Shown here: positions 58,789-64,000 of the stretch, one piece after another
Layout of the letters: each line of letters begins with the position of its first letter
Position numbering within the stretch: the stretch's first letter is position 1
Position numbers and translations under genes: made by a program
Assembly: GCA_958450325.1 (NCBI GenBank)
Contig: OY288259.1
Location: 59,980,987 to 60,044,986, forward strand
DNA length: 64,000 nt
From: Agrostemma githago
Lineage: Eukaryota; Streptophyta; Magnoliopsida; Caryophyllales; Caryophyllaceae
Direction: 5' to 3'
Notes under the pieces: model-generated
Seen by the model: the letters and a program-made list of their open reading frames with translations, nothing else
Told to the model about the DNA's origin: nothing
Databases searched by the model: none

Positions 58789-60429
58789 ATGAATCACTTG
58801 CTTGTTTTTCCTGTCTTCTTCTTCTTCTTCATCCTGCAATCACTTTCATTAACAGGAACTACTTCAGCTTCAACATCAAGCTCTCTTGAACAAAGCTTCA
58901 CTCACTGTCTCAATCTTAACACAAACAATCCCATCACCGTCTCTGAAACACTCTTCACTCCGAAAAACTCATCATACGCTTCGATTCTAACCTCGACAGC
59001 TGTAAACTCGCGGTATCTTCTACCTTCAGTCACAAAACCGGTTATAATCTTCATGCCAGTAGAGTATTCCCATGTTCAAGCATCAGTTATATGTGCAAAA
59101 CAGATTGGAATTCACGTTAGAGTACGAAGTGGAGGCCACGACTACGAGGGCGTCTCATATTCATCTAAATTCGAATACCCTTTCATAGTTCTCGACCTTG
59201 CGAATCTTCGTTCAGTCAGCATTGATGTCCAAGATGAAACTGCATGGGTTGACGCGGGTTTGACTGTAGGCGAATTTTATTACAGAATAGCGGAAAAGAG
59301 TAATGTTCATGGGTTTCCGGGTGGAATGGTGACTAGTTTAGGCATCGGTGGGCTTATTACAGGCGGCGGGTATGGTGGGATGTTAAGAAAGTACGGCCTT
59401 GCTGTCGATAATGTGTTGGACGCGAGGATAATTGATGCTAATGGACGTGTTTTAGACCGGAAATCCATGGGGGAGGACTTGTTTTGGGCCATCAGAGGAG
59501 GCGGAGGAGGAAGTTTCGGGATCATTCTAGCTTGGAGAGTCAATCTGGTTACAGTACCGGAGATTGTGACGTATTTCTCAGTCGAAAAGACTATTGAAAA
59601 TGATCACGACGTTGTTCTGTTCAACACATGGCAACATGTAGCTAATAAGCTGGACGAGAACCTTATGATCAAAGCGACAATGGTGTCGTCCCCAAATCCG
59701 AGGATAACCTATGAAGGATTCTTCCTAGGAAAATCTGATGAACTTATGGTCATAATGGGATCGAGTTTCCCTGAATTGGGTTTGCTTAGGATTGACTGTC
59801 GAGACGTGTCGTGGATTCAGTCAGTGTTGTACTTGTCTGGCTACCCTGTTGATCATACTTCTCCTGAAGTTCTACTCGAAAGGAAGTTAGTAATCACGGG
59901 ATACATGAAGGCGAAATCCGACTTTGTTCATGACCCAATTCCGAAAACAGCAATCAGAGCAATGTGGGAGAAGTTGAAGGAAGGTAGTGATGTTGTAAAT
60001 GCTGTCATAAGGGTGACTCCATATGGAGGAAAAATGAGTACGATTTCCGAGTCTGAACTTCCTTTTCCTCACAGAAACGGTACATTGTACATGATTCAGT
60101 ACTTTACTTTATGGGAAACGGGTGAGTCGTCGAGGGAAGAAGAGATGAGTATGGAATGGATAAGGGAGATTTACGAGTTTATGACGCCTTATGTGTCGAA
60201 GAATCCGAGAAGGGCATACGGGAATTACAGGGACTTGGATTTAGGGATGAATGATAGAGTTGAAGGACATACGAGTTATTTGGAAGCGAATGTTTGGGGG
60301 TACAAGTATTTTAATGGTAATTTTGAGAGATTGGTGAAGGTTAAGACTGAAGTTGATCCTGCTAACTTCTTCAGGCATGAACAGAGTATTCCACCTCTTC
60401 CTTCCACTTGGGATTTGTTTGTCAAATAG
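58789..60429 (+). CDS. Berberine bridge enzyme-like FAD oxidase
   Basis: A single exon, 546 residues, typical of plant BBE-like genes. A signal peptide (about 1-27: F-rich core, then TTSAS) sends it to the secretory pathway or wall. The FAD-binding domain follows: VRSGGHDYEG with His117 as the covalent 8-alpha-histidyl FAD residue, then HGFPGGMVTSLGIGG and TGGGYGGMLRKYGLAVDN, GEDLFWAIRGGGGGSFGI. The usual second attachment Cys (family pattern HGFPAGVCPTVGVGG) is Val181 here, so only single covalent attachment is predicted. The BBE C-terminal motif RAYGNYRDLDLG...YFNGNFERLVKVKTEVDPANFF is intact. Relatives oxidise oligosaccharides, monolignols or alkaloids, and loss of the Cys is common among carbohydrate or alcohol dehydrogenase forms. 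It sits head-to-head with the UGT. Substrate unknown. Confidence 0.92.
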   Translation: MNHLLVFPVFFFFFILQSLSLTGTTSASTSSSLEQSFTHCLNLNTNNPITVSETLFTPKNSSYASILTSTAVNSRYLLPSVTKPVIIFMPVEYSHVQASVICAKQIGIHVRVRSGGHDYEGVSYSSKFEYPFIVLDLANLRSVSIDVQDETAWVDAGLTVGEFYYRIAEKSNVHGFPGGMVTSLGIGGLITGGGYGGMLRKYGLAVDNVLDARIIDANGRVLDRKSMGEDLFWAIRGGGGGSFGIILAWRVNLVTVPEIVTYFSVEKTIENDHDVVLFNTWQHVANKLDENLMIKATMVSSPNPRITYEGFFLGKSDELMVIMGSSFPELGLLRIDCRDVSWIQSVLYLSGYPVDHTSPEVLLERKLVITGYMKAKSDFVHDPIPKTAIRAMWEKLKEGSDVVNAVIRVTPYGGKMSTISESELPFPHRNGTLYMIQYFTLWETGESSREEEMSMEWIREIYEFMTPYVSKNPRRAYGNYRDLDLGMNDRVEGHTSYLEANVWGYKYFNGNFERLVKVKTEVDPANFFRHEQSIPPLPSTWDLFVK

Positions 60430-60555
60430 TGAGTGATGGGCCGTATTTAGTCGTATTTATTACGACGGTTTTGGTGTATTTTGTGAGCTAAGTCGGTTGT
60501 CTTGTATTGCATTTGTGTCAGTTTGGTATGAATGTAATACAGGCTAATTTAAAGA
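60430..60555. other. 3' untranslated region of the BBE-like gene
   Basis: Short stretch after the stop. ATGAATGTAATACAGG near 60528 could include polyadenylation context. Confidence 0.35.
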
Positions 60556-61925
60556 TGTTAACCACTGGACCGTTGATTTGGGCTAAGAACGAAGGAAAAG
60601 GAAGCCCGCTTGAAGACCCGGAACGATAAGAATCGAAGAATGGAACGAAACAGTAACAGCACATCACGCGAGTCGCCCAGGGCATCAGGCGAGTCGCGCG
60701 ATCAGGCGAGTCGCGCGAGAGAGGGGCGAGTCGCGCGATGGCCTGTAACGTACGACGCATTCCGGCTTATTTTGTTTTAATTTATTACGTTTTAAGACTT
60801 GGATTTTAATTAGGAAACTTTATTATTACCTTAGGATATTTTTATTATTATTTTATTATTAGTAAACTTTTATTAGGTTAATTTTAGCTTTAGTTTTTAG
60901 ATTGATATCATATCATTCACATCTAGTTTTTACAATCCATCAAGGAAGAAAAGGGAGAACTTTGAAGAACCCTAATTTTCCATCGCAAGTATGTGTAACT
61001 AATTTCTCTACTTAGATTCAAGCCTTTGAAACGCTCGATAATCGTTTGTGAGTTTGAATGTTTTGATTGTTAACCTTGATTATTATGAATTGCTTTGTTA
61101 TTAATTTTATGAATGATTGTTGTTGATTGCTAGGTGTACAACTAGTATTTAATTGCATCGTTCTATCGTTAGTATCGTTAATTGAGTAGGATTTACTGAT
61201 TAACTTTACATTAGTAACAACTAGGAATTAATATTGAACGGGATACGTTGATATTATTACTTAGAAGCGATTCATATAAATATCTAAGGCACGACTGGAT
61301 TGTACGTGCTATTTATTCTCTATCGAATTCTCAGATCTATATTGCTTCCGTCTAATTGAACCTAGAACTGGATTGTTCAGGTTGTTTTACGGTTAGGGTT
61401 AATTAAGAACGGGATTCGTTTTAGTTAACTATTCTTAAGAGAATTGGAATTTCACGTTCACGATAGAGTAGTCAAGGTTATTAATTGAAACCGTCTTACG
61501 ATGATCAATCGCTATTGAGTGTGGATTCGTGCTTGTGTCTAAGTTCTTTCTCATCATTTGATTTACCTAAAGTTTTAATCTTTATCAATTTTAGTTGTTA
61601 GAAAATCATCCAAACCCCCCCCCCCCTTTGGTTACTACGGTCTTTAATTACGTTAGAGGTCGATGTCATCTACACCTTAGTTAGCATAATTAGATTAATC
61701 TGATTCCCTTGGGTTCGACCCTTATTTCTACTTTACTACGTTTTAGTATTTAGATTTAAGTGATTATAAATTGTAATTTGAGGCATACGACTTAAGCCCG
61801 TCAAATTTTGGCGCCGTTGCCGGGGAATCCGTATTAATTATTTTTGTGTTTTCTAGTGTAGTTTTTATTTTTATTTTATTTATTATAGCTAATTTAATTT
61901 AATTTTATTTTATTTTGTGTAGTTT

Positions 61926-63618
61926 ATGTATAATACTCGTTCTTCTAACCTGAACCTCGAGCCTTTCGACTCAGAGATTGAACGCACTCTTCACAGGTCA
62001 CGGAGAATCGGAGAGGGAGCAATAGTCATCGGAACACAGGAATTCGAGGATCTAGAGTTTAATAACGATATTCTTGTTATTCCAGAGGTGAACGAAGTTT
62101 CTTCCGAATCCGAAGACGAGTCGTATACCATGGCCAACACGATTAAGCAGCTGACGGCACCCGGTCTCGCACAACAACCTTTGTGCATTACGTACCCACC
62201 ATTGGGTACGAATGCCACTTTTGAATTGAAGTCGGGTTTGATCCATCAACTACCCACATTCCATGGCTTAAGCGATGAGGACCCTAACAAGCACTTGTCG
62301 GATTTTCATATTGTATGCTTGAGTATGAAACCGGCATATGTCACTGATGAGCAGCTGAAGCTAAGGGCCTTTCCCTTCTCATTGAAGGATTCTGCTAGGG
62401 ATTGGTTGTATTACTTGCCACCGGCAAGTATTGATACATGGGTGAAGATGAAGAAGGCGTTCCTTGAGAAGTACTTTCCGGCATCTCGAGCCTCCCAGTT
62501 GAAGAAGCAGATTAGTAATGCGGAGCAACGAGACGGTGAGACGATGTATGAGTATTGGGAACGTTTTAAGAAGTTGTGTGCTACATGCCCATATCATGGC
62601 TATAATCCTCAAGACCTTGTGATGTATTTTTGTGGAGGTCTTTGTGTGGAGGATGCTCGCACTGTGAATGCGGCATGTGGGGGATCGATCGTGAACAAGA
62701 GTCCAGATGCCGCTATAGAGGTGATTCAGGAGCTAGCTGAAAGCTCTCGAGATTTTTCCCGGAAATATAAACGGGGAGTGCATGCCTTAGGTAATTCATC
62801 ATCCTCGAGCCTTGAAAATAAAGTTGATAGCTTGACCAACCTTGTCCAAAATATGATGTTGGGGAAAACAAATCAAGCTATGGTGTGTGGTATTTGTTCG
62901 AACGAGGGACATCCGAGTGAGCATTGTCCTCAAATGTATGAAGGTCAAGAGGAGGTGAACGGAGTGTGGGAAACCGGGCAAAACAAAAAATGGGATCCAT
63001 ACTCTAACACTTTCAATCCCGGATGGAGACATCACCCGAACATGAGGTGGAGGAATCGGGAAGGCGACCAAGAAATTAATCAAGGTAATCAATTTGGTCA
63101 ATCGAATCAACAGTTATTTGCTAAGCAACAAGTAGCAAATACGGTTCCTACTAAACCTCCACCTAATGGACAAATGTCCACCGAGGACATGATCCGCGCT
63201 TTGGTTGCTAGTCAAGCTACGGTAACCACCCAAATGTCCAATCTTCAAGCTACGGTTCTTCAACATCAAACGGAGAACAAAGCTAGCATTCAAAATTTGG
63301 AAGTTCAAATGGGCCAAATGGCGACCGCTATTGGTAGGTTGGAGGCTCGAGATTCGGGGAAACTACCTAGTCAAACCATTCTTACGAAGGAAAACGTGAG
63401 TGCCGTATCTTTAAGGAATGGGAGACAATTGGTGGAGGCCGACAAGCCGAAGAGGAAGACCAAAGAAGCTATGATTCAGGAAGAGGAGCTAGTGATCGAG
63501 GAAGGTGAGGAAACTCCGAATGAACAAGAGAAGGAGTTAATTACTCCTACAACACCGGTGGCAGAACCGGATGTTCCTTTTCCCGAGGCACTCAAGCGCC
63601 TCGGGAAAAGGAACATCC
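61926..63618 (+). CDS. Gag polyprotein of a Ty3/gypsy element, truncated
   Basis: Open from ATG 61926; the frame continues to 63686 but retrotransposon sequence stops near 63600. After an acidic N-terminus, a retrotrans_gag domain occupies about 100-240 (LPTFHGLSDEDPNKHLSDF, LRAFPFSLKDSARDWLYYLP, FLEKYFPASR, YEYWERFKKLCATCPYHG). A CCHC zinc knuckle is at about 319-332 (CGICSNEGHPSEHC). A Gln-rich coiled segment (about 400-480) and a Glu-rich tail lead to VPFPEALKR. The order matches Athila-like gags, where this last region normally precedes the protease. It is open without stops, so either recently active or recently captured. Confidence 0.82.
63569..63618. repeat. Perfect 21-bp inverted repeat at the gag/DUF295 junction
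   Basis: Left arm 63569-63589 (starts GGATGTTCCTTTTCC) and right arm 63598-63618 (ends GGAAAAGGAACATCC) are exact reverse complements with an 8-base loop. Gag matches end in the left arm or loop; DUF295 coding starts just after the right arm. Confidence 0.95.
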
Positions 63619-64000
63619 TTGTGATGACATCTCTGGTTGTTCAAAGTTTGTATTTACAACTAGTCCTACTTCCTCCGATTGTCTGACGCTCGCAATGAAC
63701 GTGCACGAAGACTGGTTAACCATTAGTTGGTATGAAGACGATGAAGACAAAGAGTGGGGGTGTTATAAAATAGCAGAACGTAACAACTTTTCTCCTCATT
63801 CGAGGACAAGTCCCAAGTGTCACAAGGACGCTTGCTATTTTCTCGCGGATGATGGCTGCATTGGGGAATTGATATGGCTAGACGACGACAACGACGAAGG
63901 TGTAAGTTGGAAAGTTCATAAATACCCATTTGATGAGAAAACTCGGTTCGACTCGTGTTATTTAGTTGAGCTTGACGGGGAGCTTATTTCGGTTTTCGTT
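63619..64000 (+). CDS. DUF295 (KIB1-like) coding segment, 5' end missing, runs off the window
   Basis: In the frame two bases ahead of gag, an open stretch runs to the right edge, from D-D-I-S-G-C-S-K-F-V-F-T onward. It has the family pattern: a strand ending in T-S-P-T-S-S-D-C-L, then WLTISWYEDDED, the YFLADDGCIGELIWLDDD segment around a G, WKVHKYPF, and CYLVELDGELISVFV. This corresponds to the middle of DUF295 in the gene at 1-1491. No F-box or start codon precedes it: upstream is the inverted repeat and then gag. It is either a 5'-truncated gene or an assembly or rearrangement join. Type given as CDS because no stop is seen. Confidence 0.7.

Larger units (their letters stand above)
60556..63618 (+). 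mobile_element. Ty3/gypsy-type LTR retrotransposon, 5' part (LTR, primer site, gag)
   Basis: A primer-binding site TGGCGCCGTTGCCGGGGA at 61809-61826 matches the tRNA-Asp-type site used by Athila/Tat-like elements. The LTR ends near CCCGTCA (about 61803). Its start is not fixed because no second LTR is in the window; TGTTAACCACTGG at 60556 is a candidate. The LTR contains four copies of GCGAGTCGC (60668-60740). Gag follows; protease, RT and integrase are missing because the element ends at the inverted repeat 63569-63618. Confidence 0.75.

Overview
This window reads as nuclear DNA of a flowering plant, most likely a eudicot. It is AT-rich, its genes have GT-AG introns, and genes sit as islands in transposon-filled spacer. 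Members of plant-only families are present: F-box/DUF295, CDPK, UGT74, BBE-like, plant glutaredoxin-like. A recurring ACGGAGTA/TACTCCGT word and the repeat style would fit Caryophyllales, but that is only an impression.

Layout. 1-1491 (minus): an F-box/DUF295 gene running off the left edge, oddly with a DUF295-like domain before the F-box. 2185-5364 (minus): a three-exon, 706-residue coiled-coil protein of the USO1-like/BRANCHLESS TRICHOME-related family, with an upstream ORF whose stop overlaps the main start. 5.6-15.7 kb: spacer with Stowaway-, Tourist-, hAT- and Mutator-type non-autonomous elements (three with clean target duplications), SINEs and a TRIM-like LTR. 15737-16075 (plus): a small MGNC-type protein gene.

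18.8-44.5 kb is the most unusual part: a tandem array of five units on the minus strand, four carrying apparently intact two-exon genes for small secreted cysteine-rich peptides and one reduced to an exon fragment. Exon 1 encodes a nearly constant signal peptide (MKSPQL...LLLLSN) and exon 2 a fast-changing peptide with C-x3-C...CCC. Three peptides are close relatives; the fourth keeps the signal exon and spacing but has a different body and a Pro-rich tail. The two-exon plan and Cys spacing resemble defensin-like (DEFL) genes. Units share promoter and 3' flank blocks and have been split by a copia-type LTR nested with (TA)n-flanked inverted-repeat elements and a CACTA element, two Helitrons, poly(A) retroposons, a LINE tail and MITEs, most with readable boundaries.

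47.9-60.4 kb is a gene-dense island: a calcium-dependent protein kinase (8 coding exons, 538 residues), a PGG-domain remnant, a glutaredoxin-like zinc-ribbon protein without the redox CxxC, a decayed CDPK exon-4 duplicate, a UGT74-like glycosyltransferase (2 exons, 466 residues) and an intronless berberine-bridge-enzyme-like oxidase (546 residues). UGT and BBE-like enzymes both act in specialised metabolism, but nothing here proves they share a pathway.

The right end holds a Ty3/gypsy element (LTR end, tRNA-Asp-type primer site, gag) whose gag stops at a perfect 21-bp inverted repeat and is joined directly to a second DUF295 coding segment running off the right edge.
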